A stretch of 64,000 nt of DNA from Sedimentisphaerales bacterium. GTDB taxonomy: Bacteria > Planctomycetota > Phycisphaerae > Sedimentisphaerales > Anaerobacaceae. Positions 55,450 to 63,869 of this stretch are shown here, one piece after another. The stretch is from positions 1 through 64,000 of the forward strand of contig JAFGEF010000074.1 in the NCBI GenBank assembly GCA_016931715.1. Direction: 5' to 3'. How positions within the stretch are numbered: position 1 is the stretch's first letter; every line of letters begins with the position of its first letter. The notes beneath the pieces are model-generated. The model was not told the DNA's origin. It searched no databases and worked only from the letters and a program-made list of their open reading frames with translations. A program made the position numbers and the translations under genes.

Positions 55450-55552
55450 TTTAAAACTACCTATCACAAATCACAGCCTTAAGAGGCACAAAAAACACAA
55501 AAAGCAATACCACTAATTCAAACAATTCGTTCGCCGCAGAGAAGAACCTTTT

Positions 55553-55777
55553 TTACAGATTTTTATTATATTCCTCAATTGTTATTTCAATCTCACGCAG
55601 GATTTCTCTGATTAATGGACGAGCTAACAACTTTGCTTTGTGATGCGGTACGGTTGTAACTCTTCCATCGGGATGTCTGTAAAAAGCATGACTACACTTC
55701 TGACGTACTTTTTCAAAACCCAAGCGGAGTAACAGCTTCTCCATTTCTTTGGCGTTTATTAGCTTCAGTTTGCTCAA
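55553..55777 (-). CDS. hicA: HicA-type mRNA interferase toxin
   Basis: The 74-residue protein has the double-stranded-RNA-binding-like HicA fold with KEMEKLLLRLGFEKVRQKCSH, the catalytic histidine in CSHAFYRH, and TTVPHHKAKLLARPLIREIL. The usual glycine of KGSH is a cysteine here. The start is a TTG overlapping the stop of hicB, with GAGG 7 bases upstream, matching the normal N terminus. Confidence 0.93.
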   Translation of the reverse strand: MSKLKLINAKEMEKLLLRLGFEKVRQKCSHAFYRHPDGRVTTVPHHKAKLLARPLIREILREIEITIEEYNKNL

Positions 55778-55998
55778 CTTGCTACCTCAAGCTGCTGAAT
55801 ACCAACAAATTCAGGTATTTGCTTCTTTGCCTCTGGATCCATTTCCTCAAGACAAAGCTCAACGACTTCCTTTAGATTATCTCTAAGTTCATCGAGTGTT
55901 TTTGCCTGTGTATGAGCGCCGGGTATGCCAGGAACAATACCCACGTACAATCCGGTCTCAGGGTCTTTTTCAATATATCCGGTTATTTTATACATCAT
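55774..55998 (-). CDS. hicB: HicB-type antitoxin
   Basis: The 74-residue protein has the partial RNase H-like HicB fold: YKITGYIEKDPETGLYVGIV, PGIPGAHTQAKTLDELRDNL. No C-terminal DNA-binding domain is visible, as in short HicB variants. It is the upstream gene of the hicBA pair; GGGAG precedes tandem ATGs at 55998 and 55995. Confidence 0.93.
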   Translation of the reverse strand: MMYKITGYIEKDPETGLYVGIVPGIPGAHTQAKTLDELRDNLKEVVELCLEEMDPEAKKQIPEFVGIQQLEVAS

Positions 55999-56047
55999 AT
56001 AATCTCCCGAATTTTCATATCAATTTGAAATTTTATCCTAATAAGAG

Positions 56048-56076
56048 ATTATAACAAAATCGACTTGAAACAGCAA
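56048..56076 (-). promoter_or_regulatory. Candidate promoter for hicBA
   Basis: On the minus strand TTGCTG (56071-56076) and TATAAT (56048-56053) are separated by 17 bases, 50 bases before the hicB start. Confidence 0.65.
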
Positions 56077-56077
56077 T

Positions 56078-56109
56078 AAAAAAGGGCTGTAAGAAAAGCT
56101 CACAGTCCT
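56078..56109 (-). terminator. Candidate terminator downstream of glyA
   Basis: On the minus strand AGGACTGT pairs with ACAGCCCT (one G-U pair) around an 11-base loop and is followed by TTTTTTATT. It lies after glyA and immediately before the hicBA promoter. Confidence 0.6.
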
Positions 56110-56353
56110 AAATAAACTACATACTAACGACTATCGACTAAAGACTATATCGCCCTTCTTCTCCGTATAGGAAACAGAATTTCTTGCGCTTTTTATAGCA
56201 AAATTAAATAGATTCCCGTCCATTCAACTTCGCTCAGGAAAGGTTCTGCACGGGAATGACATATTGGGAGCAATTCTCTTCGTCCTCTGCATACTTCATC
56301 CTTCGTAGTAAACTACCACGGAGAATGGATCGGCGGTTAATGAAATATTCAGA
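56110..56353. repeat. Gap with a REP-like palindrome and a PEP-CTERM-tail-like string
   Basis: ATTCCCGT (56212-56219) pairs with ACGGGAAT (56250-56257), followed by GACA, another member of the dispersed palindrome family. A 16-base string ATCGCCCTTCTTCTCC at 56149-56164 is identical to the segment encoding RRRRAI in the PEP-CTERM pseudogene. No gene is evident. Confidence 0.55.
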
Positions 56354-57634
56354 TTATTCTGCAAAGTTTGAGTTATGTTTGCTTGTAATAATGAAATGGT
56401 CCGGAACAGGGAACTGTGAACAAAGCAGCAGGACATCTTTTCCAACTTCTTCAATTGCTGTTTCGTTATCAATGTTTTCCGCGACTTTATTGATAAAAAC
56501 AGCAATCTGCTGCATTTCCGACTCTTTCATGCCGCGGGTAGTAATAGCCGGTGTTCCAATACGAACTCCATTTGGATTCATAGGCGGAGCCTGGTCACCG
56601 GGTATCGTGTTATAATTTGTAACAATTCTTGCCCTGTCGAGCGCTTTTGCAAACTTCTTGCCGGGAATATCCCTGTTTCTCAGGTCAATCAGCATTAGGT
56701 GATTATCCGTACCTCCGGAGACAAGTTTGAAACCAAGTTCCATAAGTTTTTCAGAAAGCGCTTTTGCGTTTTTGACAATTTGCTTTGCATAAGCGACAAA
56801 CTCCGGTGTATTGGCTTCTGCCATTGCAACAGCAATCGCTGTCATCGTATGCATATGGGGACCACCCTGCAAACCCGGGAAGACTGCCTTATCAACCTTG
56901 GCGGCGTGCTCTTCTTTGCACAGGAGCATTCCCCCGCGAGGGCCGCGAAGGGTCTTATGTGTCGTTGTCGATACAATATCGGCATAAGGAACCGGGCTTT
57001 TATGTATGCCTGCAACAACAAGACCGGCAATATGAGCGATATCACTAACGAGATATGCACCGACCTTTTTCGCTATTTGTCCGAATATCTCGAAATCAAT
57101 CTCTCTCGGATACGCAGTTGCGCCCGAAACAATCACCTTCGGATGATGCTTTTTTGCCAAATCTTCAATCTGGTCGAAATCCAGCAAACCGGTCTCGCTA
57201 TTCACGGGATATGGGACGGAATTATAGAATTTGCTTGTCAGCGAAACCTTCCAGCCATGCGTAAGATGACCGCCGTGGGATAAGGACATACCCATAATAG
57301 TATCACCCGGATTTATCAACGCAGCGTAGGCAGCCAGATTTGCAACCGAGCCAGAATAAGGCTGCACGTTTGCATGGTCGGCTTTAAATAGCTTTTTTGC
57401 TCTTTCCTGAGCAAGTCTTTCTATAAGGTCAGTCACCTGCTGGCCTTCGTAATATCGTTTACCGGGGTAACCTTCCGCGTATTTATTAGTTAAGCAGCTT
57501 CCGCTTGCAAGCATTACTGCTTTGGAAACATAGTTTTCAGAAGGAATCAGACGGATACAGCCGCTCTGGCGGGCTGATTCCTGCCTGATAAGCTCAAATA
57601 TCTGGGGATCATACTGTTCAAGAGCATTTACCAT
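56354..57634 (-). CDS. glyA: Serine hydroxymethyltransferase
   Basis: GlyA makes glycine and methylene-tetrahydrofolate from serine. The 426-residue PLP enzyme has LIPSENYVSKAV, NKYAEGYPGKRYYEG, NVQPYSGSVANLA, and the PLP lysine in STTTHKTLRGPRGG (about residue 230). The C-terminal RIGTPAITTRGM is also typical. Two ATGs (57640 and 57634) are in frame; 57634 has the better distance to GAG upstream. The transcript probably ends at the hairpin near 56078-56109. Confidence 0.97.
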   Translation of the reverse strand: MVNALEQYDPQIFELIRQESARQSGCIRLIPSENYVSKAVMLASGSCLTNKYAEGYPGKRYYEGQQVTDLIERLAQERAKKLFKADHANVQPYSGSVANLAAYAALINPGDTIMGMSLSHGGHLTHGWKVSLTSKFYNSVPYPVNSETGLLDFDQIEDLAKKHHPKVIVSGATAYPREIDFEIFGQIAKKVGAYLVSDIAHIAGLVVAGIHKSPVPYADIVSTTTHKTLRGPRGGMLLCKEEHAAKVDKAVFPGLQGGPHMHTMTAIAVAMAEANTPEFVAYAKQIVKNAKALSEKLMELGFKLVSGGTDNHLMLIDLRNRDIPGKKFAKALDRARIVTNYNTIPGDQAPPMNPNGVRIGTPAITTRGMKESEMQQIAVFINKVAENIDNETAIEEVGKDVLLLCSQFPVPDHFIITSKHNSNFAE

Positions 57635-57742
57635 AATCATTACTCGTTAAAATTATTAAAAATTCTTTTCCATTTACAAACATAATAAAATACGAAAATA
57701 TACTTATATCATAGCTTAGCAGTCCGGACAAGTTTTTATTTG

Positions 57743-57770
57743 TTGACAAATTTGATTTTCAGACTAATAT
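57743..57770 (+). promoter_or_regulatory. Candidate promoter for the TPR protein at 57811
   Basis: TTGACA (57743-57748) and TAATAT (57765-57770) have a 16-base spacer, 41 bases before the ATG. The -10 box is embedded in ATTTTCAGACTAATATTAGC, a motif found again before flgB. Confidence 0.7.
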
Positions 57771-57810
57771 TAGCTGTTTAAGCAATTTATCAACAAATAA
57801 AAACAATATA

Positions 57811-59217
57811 ATGATGGTCGAAGAAAACGATAAATCACTGGCAAAAGCTAAGGCATTTTTTGCAAAAGGTCAAAAATTAGCGCAAAGCTCTAATTTTGAT
57901 TACGCGATAGATATGTACATAGAGGGTTTGCATTATGCCCCTGATGCGCTTGAAGAAGGTCATCTGCCCCTGTGTGAACTGGCTCTCAAACGAAATGGAG
58001 CCGGCGGTAAAAAACCCACAATGGTGGAAAAAGTCAGGCACATGGGAGGCAAAACACCACAGGAGCAGATGCTGAACGCCGAATATCTTTTCATGAAAGA
58101 TCCTGATCATCTTCCGTATGCCGAGTCGATGCTAAAAGCTGCAATTGCAGGATATTACGTTAAAACAGCCGATTGGATTGCCAATTTGATTTTCCAGACA
58201 AATAACGCTTTGGAAAAACCTTCATTAAGCACATATCTCCTGCTAAAAGATTCATATACCAAGATCGGGAAACTTGATAAGGCATTAGCAGCATGCCAGC
58301 ATGCAGTCAGACTTAAACCCGAAGACAAATATCTTGCGGATGAATTCAAAAATCTTTCCGCCGAACTGACTATGGAACGCGGCAAATATGACGGCGAGGG
58401 CGATTTCAGGAAATCCATCAAAGACCGCGAAAGTCAGGAAAAACTTCATTCGCAGGCGGATATCATTAAAACTGACGATTACCGCATAAAGTCAGTCGAA
58501 GATGCAAGGAAAAAAATAGCAAAAAATCCTAACCTTCCGGCAAATATTTTTGAGCTTGCAGACGCACTTTCAGGTCTTGAAACCGAACAGGGAGAAAATG
58601 AAGCAATTTCATTGCTTGAAAGCACTTATAAAACGACAAAAGACTTCAGTTTTCAGCAGAAAGCCGGACAAATCAGGATAAAACAGTTAAAAAGAAAAAT
58701 ACGACAGTCTAAAACGTCATTACAGTCTAACCCGGATAATGAACAGGAAAAAACTGTCCTCGACCAGCTTCAGGCTAAATTCAATAGTGTCGAGCTTGAA
58801 CATTATCGTCTCTGTATGGAAAACTATCCGACCAGTTACGTTGCCAAGTATGACTATGCAATTCGCCTGGTTCGCAATAAAAAGTATGATGAGGCTATAC
58901 CGCTGTTTCAGGAGGCACAGAAAGACCCAAAAAAGAAAATTGCCTCACTTAACCAAACAGGCTTATGTTTCTTTATGAAGGGCTGGTTTGCCGATGCAAT
59001 TGACATCTTAAACAGCACCTGGGAATCTTATGAGCTAAAAGATAGTGCAATCGGAAAGGAATTACGGTATAATCTCGCACGTGCTTATGAAGAAAATGGT
59101 GATACGCAGAAAGCACTAGACATTTTCCGCAAAATCGCACAGAGCGATTTCGCATATAAAGATGTCAGCGATCGTGTAAATAATTTAAGAAATAAGAAAC
59201 AGGAACCAAACTCTTAG
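57811..59217 (+). CDS. TPR-containing protein of unknown function
   Basis: The 468-residue soluble protein contains TPR units near residues 15-50, 140-180 and 350-460 (for example AKYDYAIRLVRNKKYDEAIP and YNLARAYEENGDTQKALDIF). The middle third is charged and probably coiled. The N terminus shows no signal peptide, so it should be cytoplasmic. It precedes rpsT by 32 bases and may be co-transcribed with it. A family of conserved planctomycete proteins of similar build exists, but its role is unknown to me. Confidence 0.82.
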   Translation: MMVEENDKSLAKAKAFFAKGQKLAQSSNFDYAIDMYIEGLHYAPDALEEGHLPLCELALKRNGAGGKKPTMVEKVRHMGGKTPQEQMLNAEYLFMKDPDHLPYAESMLKAAIAGYYVKTADWIANLIFQTNNALEKPSLSTYLLLKDSYTKIGKLDKALAACQHAVRLKPEDKYLADEFKNLSAELTMERGKYDGEGDFRKSIKDRESQEKLHSQADIIKTDDYRIKSVEDARKKIAKNPNLPANIFELADALSGLETEQGENEAISLLESTYKTTKDFSFQQKAGQIRIKQLKRKIRQSKTSLQSNPDNEQEKTVLDQLQAKFNSVELEHYRLCMENYPTSYVAKYDYAIRLVRNKKYDEAIPLFQEAQKDPKKKIASLNQTGLCFFMKGWFADAIDILNSTWESYELKDSAIGKELRYNLARAYEENGDTQKALDIFRKIAQSDFAYKDVSDRVNNLRNKKQEPNS

Positions 59218-59249
59218 TAATTAGAGAAAAGTAAATTTAGGAGATTAAA

Positions 59250-59525
59250 GTGGCACATTCTTTATCGGCAAAAAAGAGAGTAAGACAGAACATTAAACAC
59301 AGAATAGTAAACCATGCTCGCAAGAGCCAGGTGAAAACTCAAATCAAACATTTTGAAGAGGTACTGGATTCAGGCGATGTTGCCGCAGCTTCAGAACAGT
59401 TCAGGCTCTTAACAAAAAAGTTAGATCAAACTGCATCTACAAGTACAATGCACAAAAAAACAGCAGCTCGAAAAAAATCACGCTTAGCCAGGAAATTGAA
59501 TCAGCTAAAAGCAAAAAAGCCATAA
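59250..59525 (+). CDS. rpsT: 30S ribosomal protein S20
   Basis: The 91-residue basic helical protein has SLSAKKRVRQNIKHRIVNHA and the C-terminal HKKTAARKKSRLARKLN that bind 16S rRNA. It starts at GTG with AGGAG upstream; no ATG fits. Confidence 0.97.
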   Translation: MAHSLSAKKRVRQNIKHRIVNHARKSQVKTQIKHFEEVLDSGDVAAASEQFRLLTKKLDQTASTSTMHKKTAARKKSRLARKLNQLKAKKP

Positions 59526-59602
59526 CCGTATTCACATAACAGAAAACGGTATTCAGAAATAAAGGTGCAGGAGCAGGATATTTTAATTTCCGGAGGTGTA
59601 CC

Positions 59603-60877
59603 GTGACAATTCAGCAAAAAACTTTTTCAATCCGGTTTTTCTATGCGATATTATTAACGTTGCTCATGAAAGCGGAAGCTCCCGGTACAGCCCGTACCGA
59701 GGTTCCGGATCCGAGCATTATGCTTCCGCTGGTGTCAGCGGCTGCGGAAGCTGATGCGCCGCCGATAATCAAACCTGGCACAAGATTGATTTATTTCGGA
59801 ATGACGGCCAGTATCCCCGGAGCATACGGCAAACTCGTACAGGATGACAACGGCAACTGGATAGACAAAAACACAGGTCAAAAATATCGTGAAGAGCAAA
59901 TTACCGGCAACGGCGCTGCCGCATACAACGTCATACAAGTCGGATTCATAGGAAACAAGATTGCGCAGTTATCCAACAAGATATACACACTTGATATAAC
60001 TACACGAAAGTGCATGTATGGCACAAGCGATGGAATAGTCACTCACGCAGGCTGTGCAGCAGACTACTGGATTCATCCCAATGTGCTCAGGGATGTAAAA
60101 GAAGTCAACGCAGATGGCATGCGCATACTTCGTATGCCTTACACAGTTGCAGGTAAAACATATAAAGCAATTCGTTTTCAGCGGGATGATATCTCCGGTT
60201 ATCAGGCAAGAGTGTACGACCTGGAAACAGGACTATTGATTTTTTATGCCTTGCGAGTGCAGGGTCCGTCAGTTATTACACCTCCTTCCGGTTTATTTAA
60301 TACACCCGGCACAGGCGAAGGCAGCACACAGATATCTACCGGATGGATTGTTGAAATCAAGGATATTGACGTACCATGGAAGGCTGCTCCTATGCCCAAA
60401 TGGGTAAGCGAATTCAAACAACTGTCATTCAGGGGAGTACAAACTTCGATAGTGGCAGCAGCAAATACAAAACTCAACCGCAATATGGTAGTAACGCTTA
60501 CGCCCAAAGCACGAGGAACAGGATGGCTTCGATTCAGAAACGATGCTGTTATCGATAGTCTTCCGGGCATGCCTCCGGAAAAGGCACAGCAGGAAGGCTC
60601 CTGCGGCAGCGCTTCTATCGGCGGATTGTGGATATCGCCCGAGGAACTGGTTAAATTGCGCCCGCAGCAGTTAATCGAGCGTAATGAACTGGTAGGAACA
60701 ACTACCACAGTTACCCAGGCTGGAGCAGACAGTGTTACTCTAAGTGAAACAGGACCACTTCATAAAATAAGCTGTACATACAACACAAAAACAGGAATAT
60801 TAACTGCAACGACGACTTCTCAACAGATAGGGCTGGCAGAAATCATACAAAATCTGAAACTTACAAGCCAAAATTAA
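59603..60877 (+). CDS. Exported protein of unknown function
   Basis: The 424-residue product has a probable signal peptide (IRFFYAILLTLLMKAEAPG, about residues 10-28) and a mature part of mainly beta structure. Two halves begin with PGTRLIYFGMTASIPG and, further on, WKAAPMPKWVSEFKQLSFRG. It contains four conserved-looking cysteines. I do not recognise a family. GTG at 59603 is chosen because GGAGG lies 6 bases upstream. It lies between rpsT and the flagellar operon. Confidence 0.7.
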   Translation: MTIQQKTFSIRFFYAILLTLLMKAEAPGTARTEVPDPSIMLPLVSAAAEADAPPIIKPGTRLIYFGMTASIPGAYGKLVQDDNGNWIDKNTGQKYREEQITGNGAAAYNVIQVGFIGNKIAQLSNKIYTLDITTRKCMYGTSDGIVTHAGCAADYWIHPNVLRDVKEVNADGMRILRMPYTVAGKTYKAIRFQRDDISGYQARVYDLETGLLIFYALRVQGPSVITPPSGLFNTPGTGEGSTQISTGWIVEIKDIDVPWKAAPMPKWVSEFKQLSFRGVQTSIVAAANTKLNRNMVVTLTPKARGTGWLRFRNDAVIDSLPGMPPEKAQQEGSCGSASIGGLWISPEELVKLRPQQLIERNELVGTTTTVTQAGADSVTLSETGPLHKISCTYNTKTGILTATTTSQQIGLAEIIQNLKLTSQN

Positions 60878-61038
60878 ATAATTCTGCATCAGTACCAAAA
60901 CCAAATAAACATTTTGTTTATACCATAGGAAAGGTTCTGTTTCAGCCGAACCTGATTGATACCGACAAGTTGCAATAGCTGTATAAAATCCAGACATCCC
61001 ACGGAATAAAACAACGGCTTAAATCAATTATTATCCTC

Positions 61039-61058
61039 ATTTTCAGACCAATATTAGC
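61039..61058 (+). promoter_or_regulatory. Copy of a 20-base motif shared with the 57.8-kb promoter
   Basis: ATTTTCAGACCAATATTAGC differs at one base from 57755-57774. Here it lies 34 bases before the sigma-54-like site and has no TTGACA partner. It could be a regulator site or a second promoter. Confidence 0.45.
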
Positions 61059-61092
61059 ATTTTTATAGACAAAAATAGCTTCCGCATCTATC

Positions 61093-61108
61093 TGGTACGA
61101 GTATTGCT
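61093..61108 (+). promoter_or_regulatory. Sigma-54-type promoter of the flagellar operon
   Basis: TGGTACG-AGTA-TTGCT matches the -24/-12 consensus TGGCACG-N4-TTGCW at all but one position, with GG and GC in correct spacing. It lies 46 bases before the flgB ATG. RpoN control of basal-body genes is common in bacteria. Confidence 0.82.
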
Positions 61109-61154
61109 GTTATTCCTATGTTGAAGTTTGTGTTTAGATAACGAAAGGCATGTA

Positions 61155-61514
61155 ATGTCAAGAACAGAAAACATATTCGATTTTCTCGATGCGGGAATCC
61201 GTGCTGAAAACCTGCGACAGAAAACAATAGCCAATAATATAGCAAATATTGAAACACCGGAATATCGAAGGCTTGATGTTAAATTTGAAGAAATCCTCTC
61301 GAAATCTCTGGATGAAGATGGCTCTGTCGAAATGAGTGACCTTGAACCTTTGCTTTATACTCCTAAAGATACACCTGTTAAAGAAAACGGAAATGATGTC
61401 AGCATGGAAACAGAAGTTGGCCAGTTGGTTGAAAATTCACTGAGATACAAGGCTTATGTTCGTTTACTTAACAAGAAATATCAGCAAATTGCCTCTGCGA
61501 TAGATATTAAGTGA
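61155..61514 (+). CDS. flgB: Flagellar basal-body rod protein FlgB
   Basis: FlgB is a proximal rod protein exported by the flagellar type III system. The 119-residue product has NLRQKTIANNIANIETPEYRR near the N terminus and an amphipathic C-terminal helix (ENSLRYKAYVRLLNKKY). The start at 61155 is chosen because AAAGG precedes it; a longer frame begins inside the leader. It is the first gene of flgB-flgC-fliE-fliF-fliG. Confidence 0.95.
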   Translation: MSRTENIFDFLDAGIRAENLRQKTIANNIANIETPEYRRLDVKFEEILSKSLDEDGSVEMSDLEPLLYTPKDTPVKENGNDVSMETEVGQLVENSLRYKAYVRLLNKKYQQIASAIDIK

Positions 61515-61553
61515 GACATTATAGGACTGCACGATAAATAAGGAAAGTGACGT

Positions 61554-61955
61554 ATGGCAACAATAAATAATATCAACCCGATGGATATAGCAATATCGGG
61601 TCTGAAGGCGCAGAACAAGCAATTGGAAGTAATATCTTCCAATATAGCAAATGCACGCACGACAGATACGGGGAATGGCGAACCATATCGCAGACTTCAG
61701 GCGGCGTTCAAGGCACAGGAAGATATTGGCGGCGTAGAACTGGATGATGTTACTCCTGATATGAGCGACTTTCTTAAAATTCTGGACCCCGGAAATCCGG
61801 CGGCAGATGAAAACGGCTATGTTTCCATGCCAAATGTCAATCTTCCTGTCGAAATGATAAATCTTTCAATAGCAGCAAAAGTATATCAGGCAAACACAGC
61901 AGTAATGAAAAGATACCAGCAAATGGTGGATACTACACTTGAATTATTAAGATAA
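61554..61955 (+). CDS. flgC: Flagellar basal-body rod protein FlgC
   Basis: The 133-residue rod protein has the family N terminus PMDIAISGLKAQNKQLEVIS followed by SNIANA, and the C-terminal VEMINLSIAAKVYQANTAVM. It follows flgB by 39 bases in the typical order. Confidence 0.96.
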   Translation: MATINNINPMDIAISGLKAQNKQLEVISSNIANARTTDTGNGEPYRRLQAAFKAQEDIGGVELDDVTPDMSDFLKILDPGNPAADENGYVSMPNVNLPVEMINLSIAAKVYQANTAVMKRYQQMVDTTLELLR

Positions 61956-61970
61956 TCAGGGACAAAGATA

Positions 61971-62327
61971 ATGAATATAAATCCAAATATAAGCAGTATG
62001 CAAAATGCAATGAAAGGTATCCTGGAAAACAGCCAGATACAGAATAAAAACAATTCCGACAGCTCCATATCAAAAACCGTCGGAGCAGATACCCAGAAAT
62101 CGCAGTTTTCCGATGCCGTGAAATCCATCGAGGACATTTTGTCCGAAGTCGATAGCGTCCAGCAGTCTTCTGATGTATCAATCAAGGATTTACTGTCAGG
62201 AAAGAACACGGATATAACTTCTGTCGTCTCGGAAGTCGCAAAAGCTGATTTGAGCTTTAAACTGCTTGTCGGCGTAAGAAACAAACTCATCGAAGCTTAT
62301 AAACAAACGATGAATATGCCATTGTAA
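61971..62327 (+). CDS. fliE: Flagellar hook-basal body protein FliE
   Basis: FliE links the MS ring to the rod. The 118-residue protein has a variable N terminus and the conserved C-terminal DLSFKLLVGVRNKLIEAYKQ followed by TMNMPL. It lies between flgC and fliF. Confidence 0.95.
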   Translation: MNINPNISSMQNAMKGILENSQIQNKNNSDSSISKTVGADTQKSQFSDAVKSIEDILSEVDSVQQSSDVSIKDLLSGKNTDITSVVSEVAKADLSFKLLVGVRNKLIEAYKQTMNMPL

Positions 62328-62367
62328 AAATACTTAAGGAAAGCAAAGAAAATATATAAAGGACATG

Positions 62368-63855
62368 ATGGACTTTCTTGCAAAAATTTCAGCGGTATGG
62401 CAAAAGGTTAGTTTAGTGCAAAGAGCGCTGCTTATCGCAGTTGTGCTCACATTTATTTCAGCAGGCGCACTTCTGACTCACTGGGCGAGGAAACCGGATT
62501 TCAGACTATTGTACCAGGAACTTGGCCCGGAAGAAGCCTCAAAGATTATAGATAAAATATCAGAAAAAGGAATCGCTTACGATTTACGCGCAGGCGGAAC
62601 AAGTATTTACGTGCCGAAAGAGCAGGTCTATCAGCTTCGTCTTGATATGGCACAGGAAGGACTTCCCTCCGGTGATCAGGGCGGCTATAAAATCTTCGAC
62701 AATAGTAAAATCGGTGTCAGTCCATTTATTCAGAACGTGAACCTGCAGAGAGCTTTACAGGATGAAATAGCAAAAAGCATACAGGTCATAGAAGGTGTTG
62801 CTCATGCCAGAGTGCATATTGTAAATTCAGAACAAACGGTATTTACTGCCGAAGGAAGCCGGAAAACGGCTTCGGTCGTACTACAAATCAAACCCGGGCA
62901 CAAGCTAAGCCCTCTCAATGTTGCGGCTATCACTCATTTGTTATCAGGCAGTGTCGAGGGACTTGACGCGGAAAACGTTACAGTTATAGACAGCCAGGGA
63001 CGTCTTCTCTCGAATTCATCAGGCAATGCAATAGCAACGGGTTCGGGGACGGTTCAGGATTATAAAGAAAGAGTAGAGAAAGACCTTCAGAACAAAGCTG
63101 AAGAAATTTTAACTACTTTTCTGGGTACAGGCAGAGCAAAAGTAAAAGTTCATGCTGTTATCGATACGAATAGTATCACTACTGTTACTGAAACATACGA
63201 TCCTAAAGGAGTTCCTATAAAAGAAGAAGAAAAAACCAGTTCAGAGCCTGTTGCCGGTAATACTGCTGAAGGACAACCCGCTACACCAGCAAAAACATCA
63301 GAAATTACAACACAATATCAGGTAGGTAAAACCGTAAAGCAGGAGGCGATTTTACCGGGTGAAGTGAAATCTCTTTCCGTAGCCGCTGTTGTCGATTTGT
63401 CACCACGTGATGTCAATGGAACAGATACAGCCGCATCGACCGCAAAAATTATGGAGCTTGCCGATGTCGAGAAACTAATAGAAAACACACTTGGCCTCAA
63501 TCTTTCGGGACGAGATTCACTCAAAGTTGTCGATGTTAAAATTTCTCCTCCGGAAATGCCTGTAATAGAAGAAGAAGTAAAAGCAGGTCTGGATTTTATA
63601 GCAATTGCACGTCAGGCATCGCTCGGTATTATGGCAGTATGTGCATTGCTCGTTCTTCGGATGTTCAAAGGAGCGAAGAAAAAAGCACAGTCGGAAACTG
63701 CAGGCGTTCTGACGCAGGCAGCTCCAAATGCAGGTTATCTTCCAGGCCAGACTCAGAATTCTCCGCTAATAATTCGGCAGCAAATAACAAGCGCTCTGGA
63801 ACGCGACCCGGAAAAAGTAAGACAGTTATTCAATCAATGGATTCAGGAATCATAA
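62368..63855 (+). CDS. fliF: Flagellar MS-ring protein FliF
   Basis: FliF builds the membrane ring on which the flagellum assembles. The 495-residue product has an N-terminal helix (about 20-40), ring-building domains with YRLLYQELGPEEASKII-like FRLLYQELGPEEASKI, SPFIQNVNLQRALQDEIAKS and ARVHIV, a second helix near 415, and a C-terminal FliG-binding segment (ALERDPEKVRQLFNQWIQES). The ATG at 62368 lies 5 bases after AAAGGA. The C-terminal cytoplasmic part is somewhat short. Confidence 0.96.
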   Translation: MDFLAKISAVWQKVSLVQRALLIAVVLTFISAGALLTHWARKPDFRLLYQELGPEEASKIIDKISEKGIAYDLRAGGTSIYVPKEQVYQLRLDMAQEGLPSGDQGGYKIFDNSKIGVSPFIQNVNLQRALQDEIAKSIQVIEGVAHARVHIVNSEQTVFTAEGSRKTASVVLQIKPGHKLSPLNVAAITHLLSGSVEGLDAENVTVIDSQGRLLSNSSGNAIATGSGTVQDYKERVEKDLQNKAEEILTTFLGTGRAKVKVHAVIDTNSITTVTETYDPKGVPIKEEEKTSSEPVAGNTAEGQPATPAKTSEITTQYQVGKTVKQEAILPGEVKSLSVAAVVDLSPRDVNGTDTAASTAKIMELADVEKLIENTLGLNLSGRDSLKVVDVKISPPEMPVIEEEVKAGLDFIAIARQASLGIMAVCALLVLRMFKGAKKKAQSETAGVLTQAAPNAGYLPGQTQNSPLIIRQQITSALERDPEKVRQLFNQWIQES

Positions 63856-63869
63856 AGAGGTGTTCGTAA

